From Pararhodospirillum oryzae (GTDB lineage: Bacteria; Pseudomonadota; Alphaproteobacteria; Rhodospirillales; Rhodospirillaceae), in contig NZ_BJZO01000044.1 of the NCBI RefSeq assembly GCF_007992075.1, forward strand, positions 1 to 35,661: a stretch of DNA of 35,661 nt, in the 5' to 3' direction. The notes below the pieces were generated by a model. The model saw only the letters and a program-made list of their open reading frames with translations. It made no database searches and was not told the origin of the DNA. Positions 1 to 8,330 of this stretch are shown piece after piece (the stretch's first letter is position 1; the number at the start of each line of letters is the position of its first letter). Both the position numbers and the translations under genes were made by a program.

Positions 1-169
1 TTGGGGAACCCTCTTCCGAGGGCATCCAGGGCTTCATCGGATTGCCCTGGCCGGGCGCATCGACCCCGTTTCCCTGAACGGGCGAAATGCCTTACCCTGG
101 CCATCCCTTTGATTCGCGGGCCGGCCCCCCCGGGGACCGGTTCGCGCGCCCGAGTGATCCGCCCCACCC

Positions 170-3100
170 ATGAGCGATACCCCTTCCAAGGCTGATCCGC
201 CCCCGGCGGACTCGTCTTCCCGCGCCCCGCAGTCCCGCCCGGCGTCGGCCCGTTCCCCGGGGTCGCGCGGGGGCAGGGCGACGGCGCCTTTGCGACCGGC
301 CCCCTGGCTGGCCCGCCTGCGGGTGTGGCTGGGAATGCCCGCGCCCGTGGCCCGCCCCGGGTCCCGGACACCGGCGTCCCGCAACGGGCCCCCCGCCGAC
401 CCCCGGGCCAAGCCCCAGGCCTCGCCGGCCCCGGCGGTGCCCATGCCGCCCTGGACCCGGATCGCCGCCGGCCTGGGCCTGGGGTGGCTGGCCTTGTTCG
501 CGGCCTATGTGTTCCAGGCGGTGGGCTGGGAAAACGTGCTGCTCTACCAGCCCCTGGAGGTCAGCGGGCTGATCTCGGGGGCGCTGACGCCCGTTTTGGT
601 CTTGTGGCTGGTCGCCCTCAACCGAGAGCGCGACGCCGAAACCCGCGCCGAGGCCCGCGCCCTGCGCACGGCCCTGGAGCGCCTGACCTATCCCGACGAC
701 GACGCCCAGGGGCGGGTGCGCGCCATCACCGAGGGGCTGGCCGCCCAGGCGGTGGCCCTGGAGCAGGCAACCGCGCAGACCCTGGCCCGGGGCGCCGACA
801 TGCGCGCGGCCTTGCGCCAGGAAGCCGAGGCCATGGACGGCGCCGCCGATCGCCTGAGCGCGCGCGCGGCCCAGGCGGCCGCCGGCATCGGCCGGCGGGT
901 GGAAGGGCTGGAGGCGGCCGAGGCCAAGGCCCGCGAGCGCGCCCAGGAGCTGGAAACCCTGCTGGAGCGCCTGCAAGGCCGCTTCGCCGAAGCCGTGGGC
1001 CAGGCCAGCGAGGAGGTGCGCGCCTTCCGCGATGCCCTGGGCGGCGACCTGGACCGCCTCGACCTGCTGATCCGCCACGCCGCCGACCAGACCCGGGCCC
1101 TGAACGCCCTGCGCGATTCGATTGGCGAACTGGTGGACGGCGCGCGAGACGTGGCGGGCGAGCTGGAAACCCGGGCCACCACCTTGCGCGATTTCTACGC
1201 CGAACAGCACCGGGTGCTGTCGGGAACCGGCCGCCAGGTAAGCGAGGAAACCACCCGGATCAACGACACCCTGGGCAAGCAGGTGGCGACCTTGACCCAG
1301 ATCATGGAAGGGCTGGTGAGCCGGGTCCGGCTGGTGGATGAAACCCTGGCCCAGCGCGCGCGCGGCCTGGCCGAAACCGCCGACGAGGCCCTGGGCCGCC
1401 TCAAGGCGGTGGACGGCCTGCTGGGACAGCGGGCCGAGGAACTGGGGCAGGTGATCGAGGAATCGGTGGGGCGTCTGGACGACACCACCGACGCCCTGGG
1501 CCAGCGTACCCGCGATCTGGCGGCGGCGGCCAACGAGGCCGGGCGGGGCCTGCGCGCCGGGGCCGAGGTGACCGAGAACGCGCTGAAGGCGCTGGGGGTG
1601 GCGATGGGGGCGGTGCGCGACCGCTCGGCGTCCGCGACCGAGGCCGTGCGCGGTCACGCCGAAACCCTGGCCCAGTTGTCCGGGCAGACGGCGGCCCAGA
1701 CGGAAACCATCCGCGTGACCTTGAAAGGGCACACCGAGGAACTGGCGGGAATGGTCGCGCGCATCCGCGAGCAGATCGATCTGGCCTCGAATGCCCTGGG
1801 CCGCCAGGCCCGCGACCTGAACGAGGCCGCCGACGGCGCGACCCGGGCCCTGCGCGAAACCACCGGCCTGATGCGCGAAACCGGGGCCGAGATGACGCAG
1901 ACCTCCAGCCGCCTGACCGTCGATCTGGAAGGCGTGGTGGGGGCCTTGCGTCAAAGCGCCCTCGACGTGGGCCAGGCCAGCAAGGGCGTGATGGACTCCA
2001 TCCGGGGCGCCGGGCGCAGCTTGATGGAACAAGCCGGCGTGATCCGCGAGGCGGGCGCGGTGGCGGCCACGGCGGTGGCCGAGGCGGAAGGCACCTTGCG
2101 CTCGCGCATCGAGGCGGTGAGCCAGGCGGGCCAGGAGGCGGGCAAGGCCCTGGAGGAAACCACGGGCCGGGTGGAAGGCAGCGCCGAAACCGTGACCCGG
2201 GTGGTGGGGGGCCTGGCCACGGGGCTGGGCACCGGCCTGGAGGACATGGAACGGCGCGCCGCCGCCCTGGCCGAGGCGGCCGACGGCGCGGCGGCCCGGA
2301 TCACGGCGCTGTCGGAAACCCTGGGCAAGGCGGGCCTCGCGTTCGAGGACCGGGTGACCCGGGGCGTCAATCAGGCGGGCCAGGTGGGCGAGCGCCTGCG
2401 CGCCGTGGTGGAAGAGGTGTCAACCGGATCGGAGCGGGTCACCGGGGCGGTGCGCGCCGCCGCCGGCGAGTTCCGCCGCGAGATGGGGGCGGGCGCCAGC
2501 GAGGCGGAAGGCGTGCTGACGCCCCTTCTGGACACCTTGCGCAGTTTGCGCCAGGAAACCGAGCGCCTGGGCACGGCGGGCGAAACCGCCTCGCAAACCG
2601 CCCTGAAGCCGTTTCGCGCCGCGCTTGCCACCCTCGCCAGGGACGTGGAGGGGCTGGGCCCCCGGGGCCAGGCGGCGGCCGAGGCGGCGCTGGCGCCGTT
2701 CCGGGCCAGCGTGGCCGAGATCCGCACCCATACCGAACAACTGGGAGAAGTGGGGGCGCTGGCGGCCGGGCGCACCTTGGGGCCGTTTCGCGAGGCCTTG
2801 GCCGCGCTCCGCGATGAAACCTCGACCCTGGTTCCCCTGGGGGCCGAGGTCGCCGACAGCACGCTGGCCCCGTTCCGGGCGGCCCTGGAGGCCCTGCGCG
2901 ACGAGGTCGGGCGGCTCGGGCCCCTGGGCGAGGAGGCGGCGGGGCGCATTCTGGGCCCGGTGCGCCGCGCCCTGGAAGGGCTGGGCGACGAGGTGGACCG
3001 TCTGGCCGCCGAGGGCGAGCGCACGGCCGAGCGGACCTTGACCCCGTTTCGCGCCGCCCTGGCCGAGGTGCGCGGCGAGGCCGAGGCGCTGCCGTTCCTG

Positions 3101-4822
3101 GGGGAACAGACGGCCACGCAAACCCTGGAGCCGTTCCGCGAGGCCCTGGCCACCTTGCGCGCCGAGGCGGCTCAGTTGGGCACCACGACCGAAAGCGCCG
3201 CCCAACAAAGCCTGGCCACGTTCCAGCACGCGCTGGCCACCTTGCGCACGGAGGCCCAGGCGCTTTCGCAAATGGGCGATCAGGCGGCCCGGCGCACCCT
3301 GGGCCCCTTCCAGGAAGCCCTGGTCCACGCCCGCGCCGAGTCGGAAGCCCTGGCCGACCTGGGGGAGGAAACCGTCCGCCGGACCCTGGCCACGTTCCAC
3401 GACGCCCTGGTCCGGGCGCAGACCGAGGCCGGGCAACTGGCCGAGCTGGGCGAACAGGCCGCGCACCGGGCCCTGGCGCCGTTCCAAGAAGCGCTGGACC
3501 AGATCCACGAGGCCTCGGAGCAACTGGCGCGAACGGGGGTGGAGGCCGGAAAACGGGCCCTGGCGCCGTTCCAGGACGCCCTGGCCCGGATTCACGAGGC
3601 GTCGGAACACCTGGCGGATTCGGGCGAGGAGGCCGGCAAGCGGGCCGTGGCCCCGGTTCAAGAGGCCCTGGCCCGCATTCGCGAGCAATCGGAGCACCTC
3701 GCCAAGCTGGGCGCCCAGGCGGCCCGGCAGGCCCTGGAGCCCTTCCAGGAAGCCCTCGTCCAGGCCCGCGCCGAGTCCGAGGCCCTGGCCGAACTGGGCG
3801 AGAAGGTGGCGGGGCGCACCTTGGAGCCGTTTCGCGCCGCCCTGGCCTCCTTGCGCCAGGAAACCATTCATCTGGCCGAAATCAGCGACGAAACGGCGGC
3901 GCAGGGCGTGGCCTCGTTCCAGGCGGCGCTGGCCGCCGTGCACGAACAGATGGAAATCCTGCCGGCCCTGGGCGACCAGGGCGCGGAAGCGTTGCTGGGC
4001 CCCTTGCGCGATGCCGTCGCGCGCCTGAACGCCGAAACCGAGCAACTGGGCGAGATCGGGGGCGAAACGGCCGAGACGGCGCTGGCCCCCCTGCGCGCCG
4101 GACTGGACGAGGCGCGCCGCGAAATCAAGGGACTGGAAGCCCTGGGCAAGGGCGCCGCCGAGCGCACGGTGGCCCCCCTGCGCGCCGCCCTGGACACGGT
4201 GCGCGCCGAGACCCGGGCCCTGGGCGAGGACGGACCGGCGGCGGCCCAGGCCCTGCTGGCGCCCTACCGCGAGGCCATCGAGGTCGTGCGCCACGACGCC
4301 CAGGCGCTGAGCGACGTGGGCCAGGGGCTCGCGGAGCTGCTGCGCAAGAACTCGCAGGCCTACGCCAAGCAGGCGGAAACCCTGGTCGCGGTCTCGCGCG
4401 AGGCGGACCGGCGCTTGCAGGACATGGAAAAACTGGCCGATTCCCACGATGTCGAGGTTTTCCTGAACGCGTCCACCGCCGCGATCGAGAAGCTCAATTC
4501 GCTGTCGGTGGACATCGGGCGGATTTTCGCCCCGTCCAAGGAAGAAGACCTGTGGCGGCGCTATCACAAGGGCGACCAGGGCGTGTTCCTGCGCCACCTG
4601 GCGCGTGCCGTGACCCCGGCCCACGCCGACGCGGTGCGCCAGGCCGTGGCTCAGGACCGGGGCCTGCGCGATTACGTGCAGTCCTATGTCAGCGAATACG
4701 AGGCCCTGCTGGAAAATGCCCGGCGTTCGCCCCGTCCCGACGTGCTGACCGCGCTGTTCGTGGGGTCCGATCTGGGCAAGCTGTACATGGTGCTGGCCAA
4801 GGCGCTGGGGCGACTCGACTAA
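170..4822 (+). CDS. Giant membrane-anchored coiled-coil repeat protein (1550 aa)
   Basis: Hypothetical protein, probably structural. The N-terminal 90 residues are Pro/Ala/Arg-rich and probably disordered. Two hydrophobic segments follow (about residues 98-115 and 133-150), then a very long Ala/Glu/Leu/Arg-rich helical region. From residue 782 to about 1390 (bases 2513-4339) there are 21 tandem 29-residue repeats with no length change. Each starts like A-L-x-P-F-R/Q-x-A-L and ends like L-G-x-x-A-A-x-R. The last 160 residues are non-repetitive and contain W, Y and F, so they look like a folded domain. The layout resembles alphaproteobacterial polarity or scaffold proteins such as TipN (two N-terminal helices plus a long coiled coil), but homology was not tested. 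The ATG at 170 has only a weak ribosome binding site. The reading frame is open throughout, with strong GC3 bias. Function is unknown. Confidence 0.85.
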   Translation: MSDTPSKADPPPADSSSRAPQSRPASARSPGSRGGRATAPLRPAPWLARLRVWLGMPAPVARPGSRTPASRNGPPADPRAKPQASPAPAVPMPPWTRIAAGLGLGWLALFAAYVFQAVGWENVLLYQPLEVSGLISGALTPVLVLWLVALNRERDAETRAEARALRTALERLTYPDDDAQGRVRAITEGLAAQAVALEQATAQTLARGADMRAALRQEAEAMDGAADRLSARAAQAAAGIGRRVEGLEAAEAKARERAQELETLLERLQGRFAEAVGQASEEVRAFRDALGGDLDRLDLLIRHAADQTRALNALRDSIGELVDGARDVAGELETRATTLRDFYAEQHRVLSGTGRQVSEETTRINDTLGKQVATLTQIMEGLVSRVRLVDETLAQRARGLAETADEALGRLKAVDGLLGQRAEELGQVIEESVGRLDDTTDALGQRTRDLAAAANEAGRGLRAGAEVTENALKALGVAMGAVRDRSASATEAVRGHAETLAQLSGQTAAQTETIRVTLKGHTEELAGMVARIREQIDLASNALGRQARDLNEAADGATRALRETTGLMRETGAEMTQTSSRLTVDLEGVVGALRQSALDVGQASKGVMDSIRGAGRSLMEQAGVIREAGAVAATAVAEAEGTLRSRIEAVSQAGQEAGKALEETTGRVEGSAETVTRVVGGLATGLGTGLEDMERRAAALAEAADGAAARITALSETLGKAGLAFEDRVTRGVNQAGQVGERLRAVVEEVSTGSERVTGAVRAAAGEFRREMGAGASEAEGVLTPLLDTLRSLRQETERLGTAGETASQTALKPFRAALATLARDVEGLGPRGQAAAEAALAPFRASVAEIRTHTEQLGEVGALAAGRTLGPFREALAALRDETSTLVPLGAEVADSTLAPFRAALEALRDEVGRLGPLGEEAAGRILGPVRRALEGLGDEVDRLAAEGERTAERTLTPFRAALAEVRGEAEALPFLGEQTATQTLEPFREALATLRAEAAQLGTTTESAAQQSLATFQHALATLRTEAQALSQMGDQAARRTLGPFQEALVHARAESEALADLGEETVRRTLATFHDALVRAQTEAGQLAELGEQAAHRALAPFQEALDQIHEASEQLARTGVEAGKRALAPFQDALARIHEASEHLADSGEEAGKRAVAPVQEALARIREQSEHLAKLGAQAARQALEPFQEALVQARAESEALAELGEKVAGRTLEPFRAALASLRQETIHLAEISDETAAQGVASFQAALAAVHEQMEILPALGDQGAEALLGPLRDAVARLNAETEQLGEIGGETAETALAPLRAGLDEARREIKGLEALGKGAAERTVAPLRAALDTVRAETRALGEDGPAAAQALLAPYREAIEVVRHDAQALSDVGQGLAELLRKNSQAYAKQAETLVAVSREADRRLQDMEKLADSHDVEVFLNASTAAIEKLNSLSVDIGRIFAPSKEEDLWRRYHKGDQGVFLRHLARAVTPAHADAVRQAVAQDRGLRDYVQSYVSEYEALLENARRSPRPDVLTALFVGSDLGKLYMVLAKALGRLD
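2513..4339 (+). repeat. 21 tandem 87-bp units encoding 29-residue repeats
   Basis: The unit beginning at 2513 recurs every 87 bases; the last begins at 4253, exactly 20 x 87 further on. Each unit encodes a Pro at position 4 and a Gly near position 23, with hydrophobic residues spaced for an amphipathic helix. Twenty-nine residues equals one heptad plus two hendecads. The DNA has diverged strongly between units while the phase is intact, so selection seems to act on the protein period. Confidence 0.85.
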
Positions 4823-5226
4823 AGCACCGTGCGTTGAACCGGATCCGGGCGCGGTGCTTCAGCTTCCTGGTTCGACGTTCGACTCCGCCGGAAAGCGGTT
4901 CGCGGTTCTCACTTCCGGGGCCCGCTTCCCGCCCGACGGGGCGCGCCCGCGACCGGCGCTCCCTTGTCCCTCTTTTGGAGGAGAAGGGCCGGTCCAGGCG
5001 AGGCGCGCAGCCTTTTTTCCGCCCTATTGGGCATTGCTCCCTGAAGGAGCTTTTTTGTTTTCAAGCCCGTTCAGGTGGTTCAAGCCGAGAAGGGGCGGGG
5101 GCTTGGGGCCTTCTTTTTACTTCCGATACCCCGTGTTTTTGTGGTTCCTTCCCCGGACGGCGTGCGTGACCCGGGGGGTCGTGCGCGCGACGGTAGGATC
5201 CTTCTGTTGCCGGAGTCGCTGAGCCG
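4823..5226. other. Intergenic region before crtI, with T-tracts and hairpins
   Basis: This 404-bp stretch holds no convincing gene. It contains a T6 tract at about 5012, two adjacent hairpins at 5021-5050 ending in T6, and a second weak hairpin (arms 5088-5093 and 5109-5114) followed by T4. The crtI promoter should lie in the last 100 bp. I found no TGT-N12-ACA PpsR-type site there. Confidence 0.5.
5021..5056 (+). terminator. Rho-independent terminator after the coiled-coil gene
   Basis: A small hairpin (GCCC-TATT-GGGC, 5021-5032) is followed at once by GCTCC-CTGAA-GGAGC (5036-5050) and six T residues (5051-5056). The second hairpin with its T-run is a standard intrinsic terminator for plus-strand transcripts and separates the coiled-coil gene from crtI. 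Confidence 0.75.
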
Positions 5227-6786
5227 ATGGTACAGTCCGCAGCCATGATTACGTCACAATCATCCGCCGCTGCCGCTTCCCCCTCGTCCGATCCGCGTCC
5301 GCACGCGGTGGTCATCGGCAGTGGGTTTGGTGGCCTGGCCGCCGCCGTGCGCCTGGGCGCGCGCGGCTATCGGGTGACGGTTCTGGAAAAGCTGCCCGAG
5401 ATCGGGGGGCGGGCCCGGGTGTTCCGCCAGGATGGCCACGTGTTCGACGCCGGCCCCACCATCGTGACCGCGCCTTACCTGTTCGAGGAGTTGTGGACCC
5501 TGTGCGGGCGCAAGATGGCCGATGACGTCACCTTGGTGCCCCTGGATCCCTTCTACACGGTGCGCTTCGCCGACGGCGAAACCTTCCGATGCAACGGCGA
5601 TGCCGAGGGCATGCGCGCCGAGGTCGCCCGCCTGTCGCCCGATGACGTGGCCGGCTACGAGCGTTTCCTGAAGGAAAGCGAGGAAATCTTCAAGGTCGGC
5701 TTCCAGGGACTGTCCAGCATTCCCTTCGATTCGCCGCTCGACATGCTGAAGGTGCTGCCCGACTTCATCCGCCTGCGGTCGGACCGGTCGGTTTTTGCCC
5801 ATGTCGCCAAGCACATCAAGAACCCCTATTTGCGCATGGCCTTGTCGTTCCACCCCCTGTTCGTGGGCGGCAACCCCTTCCAGGTGACATCCATCTACAG
5901 CCTGATCGCCTACCTGGAACGTCATTGGGGCGTGCACTGGGCCATGGGCGGCACCGGCAAGCTGGCCAGCGGCCTGGCCGGCCTGATCGAGGGACAAGGC
6001 GGCGTGGTGCGCTGCAATACCGAGGTCGCGGCCCTGACCCTGGACGGCCGGCGCGCCACCGGCGTGCGCCTGGCCTCGGGCGAGGAAATCAAGGCCGACA
6101 TCGTCGTGTCCAACGCGGACTCGGCCTACACATACCATAAGTTGCTGCCGTCGGGCTATCCGCGCAGCCTGATGAACAACCGCCTGGATGATGCCCGCCA
6201 GTCGATGAGCCTGTTCGTCTGGTACGTCGGCACCCGGGGCACCCAGGGTCTTTGGCGCGACGTGGGCCATCACACCATCCTGATGGGGCCGCGCTACAAG
6301 GAGCTTCTGGACGATATCTTCCACAAGCGGATCCTGGCCGACGATTTCAGCTTGTACATCCATCGTCCGACCGTCACCGATCCGTCGCTGGCGCCCGCGG
6401 GCGGCGATTCGTTCTACATCCTGTCGCCGGTGCCCAACACGAAGGGCTCCACCGAATGGCCGCAGGCGGCCGAGGCCTACCGCGATCGCATCGCCGACGC
6501 CCTGGAAGCCACGCTGCTGCCGGGCCTGCGCCGTCAGATGACCGTGTCGCGCATGATCACGCCCGCCTATTTCCGCGACGCCCTGCTGTCGTGGGACGGG
6601 GCGGCGTTCGGCCCCGAACCGTTGTTCCGTCAAAGTGCCTGGTTCCGTCCGCACAACCGCAGCGAGGACGTGGACGGCCTGTACCTGGTCGGCGCTGGCA
6701 CCCATCCGGGGGCCGGTTTGCCTGGCGTGCTCTCCTCGGCCCGAATTCTGGACAAGGTGGTGCCCGATGCCCGTGTCGTCGCCTGA
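5227..6786 (+). CDS. crtI: Phytoene desaturase CrtI
   Basis: FAD-dependent desaturase that converts phytoene stepwise towards neurosporene or lycopene in carotenoid synthesis, at the inner membrane. The N-terminus carries the dinucleotide-binding motif GSGFGG (residues 31-36), followed by an E at the end of the second strand and the GGRA motif. The C-terminus has the family signature around residues 486-502 (LVGAGTHPGAGLPGV). At 519 residues the length is typical. The ATG at 5227 is preceded by GGAG (5212-5215); the in-frame ATG at 5245 lacks a ribosome binding site. The gene overlaps crtB by 20 bases, so the two should be co-transcribed and translationally coupled. The number of desaturation steps cannot be read from sequence. 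Other crt genes are not in the window. Confidence 0.96.
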   Translation: MVQSAAMITSQSSAAAASPSSDPRPHAVVIGSGFGGLAAAVRLGARGYRVTVLEKLPEIGGRARVFRQDGHVFDAGPTIVTAPYLFEELWTLCGRKMADDVTLVPLDPFYTVRFADGETFRCNGDAEGMRAEVARLSPDDVAGYERFLKESEEIFKVGFQGLSSIPFDSPLDMLKVLPDFIRLRSDRSVFAHVAKHIKNPYLRMALSFHPLFVGGNPFQVTSIYSLIAYLERHWGVHWAMGGTGKLASGLAGLIEGQGGVVRCNTEVAALTLDGRRATGVRLASGEEIKADIVVSNADSAYTYHKLLPSGYPRSLMNNRLDDARQSMSLFVWYVGTRGTQGLWRDVGHHTILMGPRYKELLDDIFHKRILADDFSLYIHRPTVTDPSLAPAGGDSFYILSPVPNTKGSTEWPQAAEAYRDRIADALEATLLPGLRRQMTVSRMITPAYFRDALLSWDGAAFGPEPLFRQSAWFRPHNRSEDVDGLYLVGAGTHPGAGLPGVLSSARILDKVVPDARVVA

Positions 6787-7960
6787 GTTTTCGCCGTCCC
6801 TGCCCGCGACCGCGTCGTCCCTGGCCGCGGTTGCCGCCCTGTCGGCCGAGGATCTCGCCGCCGCTCCCCCGCCCGCCGCCTCCAAGGCGGCGGATGCCGA
6901 TGCCTGCCGTCAGTCGATCCGCTGCGGATCACTGACCTTCCACGCGGCGTCCTTGTTCCTGCCCTCGGATCGACGCGACCCGTGCTACGCCCTATACGCG
7001 TTCTGTCGCCTGGCCGACGACGCGGTGGACAACGAAACCGGGGGGCCGGCCGCCAAGAGCGCGGCGTGCCAGCGCCTGCGCGAGCGGCTGGACCGGGCCT
7101 ATGCCGGCCAGCCCTGGCCCGATCCGGTGGACCGGGCCTTCGCCGGAATGGTGCGCACCCACGCCCTGCCGCGCGCCCTGCCCGAGGCCCTGCTGGAAGG
7201 CATGGAGTGGGACGCCCTGGGCCGCCAGTACGACGACCTGTCGGGGCTGCGCGCCTATGCCGCCCGGGTGGCGGCGGTGGTTGGCGCCATGATGACGGTG
7301 ATCATGGGCGTGCGCGATCCGGTGGTGCTGGCGCGGGCCTGCGATCTGGGCGTGGCCATGCAGTTGACCAACATCTGCCGCGACGTGGGCGAGGATGCCC
7401 GCGCCGGCCGCCTGTTCTTGCCGCGCGACTGGATGGTGGAAGCCGGCCTGGATCCCGAAGCGTGGCTGGCCAACCCGGTGCATTCCGAGGCCCTGGCGTC
7501 GGTGATCGCCCGCGTGCTGGACGAGGCCGAGGCCCTGTATGCCCGCGCGCTGACCGGCATTGTCGGCCTGCCCGTGGCCTGCCGCCCGGCCATTCAGTCG
7601 GCGGCCGTGCTCTACCGGGCCATCGGCCACGACGTGGCGCGGGCGGGATATGATTCGGTGTCGCGCCGCGCCTGGGTGCCCACCGCGCGCAAGGCCCTGC
7701 TGGCGGCGCGGGCCGCGCCGGCCGCGTTCGTGCCGCGCCCGATCGATCCGGCGCCGCCCTTGCCCGAAACGGCGTTCCTGGTCGACGCGGTGGTCGCCGA
7801 ACCCCTGGTCGAGGCCGCCGAGATCGCCGCCTGCGATGATCTGGGGTTGCCCCGTCCCTCGTCCACGCCCTGGTGGCGCATGGGCGTGCGCATCGCCTGG
7901 ACCCTGGACCTGTTCATCGAGATGGACCGGCGCCAGCAGGCCCCCCATCTGTACGCCTAG
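6767..7960 (+). CDS. crtB: Phytoene synthase CrtB
   Basis: Condenses two geranylgeranyl diphosphates into phytoene, the first committed step of carotenoid synthesis. The protein of 397 residues has the two Asp-rich motifs of the squalene/phytoene synthase family: D84-D85-x-x-D88 after LYAFCRLA, and DVGED at 206-210 following TNICR and preceding ARAGRLFLP. An N-terminal extension of about 45 Ala/Pro-rich residues precedes the catalytic domain. The ATG at 6767 has AAGG at 6754-6757 and lies inside the 3' end of crtI. A strong GC-rich hairpin begins at its stop codon. Confidence 0.96.
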   Translation: MPVSSPEFSPSLPATASSLAAVAALSAEDLAAAPPPAASKAADADACRQSIRCGSLTFHAASLFLPSDRRDPCYALYAFCRLADDAVDNETGGPAAKSAACQRLRERLDRAYAGQPWPDPVDRAFAGMVRTHALPRALPEALLEGMEWDALGRQYDDLSGLRAYAARVAAVVGAMMTVIMGVRDPVVLARACDLGVAMQLTNICRDVGEDARAGRLFLPRDWMVEAGLDPEAWLANPVHSEALASVIARVLDEAEALYARALTGIVGLPVACRPAIQSAAVLYRAIGHDVARAGYDSVSRRAWVPTARKALLAARAAPAAFVPRPIDPAPPLPETAFLVDAVVAEPLVEAAEIAACDDLGLPRPSSTPWWRMGVRIAWTLDLFIEMDRRQQAPHLYA

Positions 7961-8008
7961 GGGACACGCCGGGGGCCTCCTTGAGGGAGGTCCCCCGCGT
8001 GTCGCCCC
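7960..8008 (+). terminator. Long GC-rich hairpin after crtB, no T-run
   Basis: The arms GGGGACACGC (from 7960) and GCGTGTCGCCCC (to 8008) enclose a second perfect stretch, GGGGGCCTCC against GGAGGTCCCCC, around a tight loop at about 7981-7984. The stem is about 20 bp with small interruptions. No U-tract follows. It may be a terminator, a 3' mRNA stabiliser for crtIB, or an attenuator between crtB and the small gene at 8034. Confidence 0.6.
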
Positions 8009-8033
8009 TGGCGACGGATCGGGAGAGCATGCC

Positions 8034-8171
8034 ATGATGGGAGAACACCTTGCCCTGGCCGAACTCACGCTGGTCCTGGGGGGAGCCCTGGGCCTGTGCG
8101 TGTGGCAGTTGATTTCCATTCGCCGTACCCTGGCCCGGGACCGCGCCCGGCGCGACAAGCCCGACGCCTGA
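8034..8171 (+). CDS. 45-aa single-span membrane protein upstream of lptD
   Basis: A small open frame begins at tandem ATG codons (8034 and 8037) with GGGAGAG at 8021-8027, a good ribosome binding site. The peptide has an acidic N-terminus, one hydrophobic helix (about residues 10-26), then a strongly basic tail (R-R-T-L-A-R-D-R-A-R-R). This topology fits a small inner-membrane protein with its C-terminus in the cytoplasm. It lies between the crtB hairpin and lptD, with about 160 bp to lptD. I do not recognise a family. Codon use is like the neighbours, and the ribosome binding site is the main coding evidence. Confidence 0.55.
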   Translation: MMGEHLALAELTLVLGGALGLCVWQLISIRRTLARDRARRDKPDA

Positions 8172-8330
8172 GTGAAGGCGGCGCCGGGCCGATGGCCGGG
8201 GGTGGGGAAATCATGGTCTTTTAACGCCTCTTCCCTATACTCCCCGGGCGTTTTCATCCGTTCACCGTGCCGTCGCGCGGACCCTTCTTCCTGGGTTTGA
8301 CGGTGCCTTCAAGGGAGCCTCGCGCCGCCG

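Noticed and set aside
1-195. Plus-strand open frame of 64 codons at the window edge
   Set aside because: No start signal, Pro/Arg-rich shadow composition, and it overlaps the start of the large gene. A 7-bp hairpin (26-32 with 44-50) may be the end of an upstream gene outside the window.
2420-4624. Long minus-strand open frame of 734 codons opposite the coiled-coil gene
   Set aside because: It mirrors the 87-bp repeats of the real gene and is open because stop codons are rare in GC-rich antisense frames; no ribosome binding site or family match.
5100-5226. PpsR/CrtJ repressor site before crtI
   Set aside because: No TGT-N12-ACA pair was found in the region.
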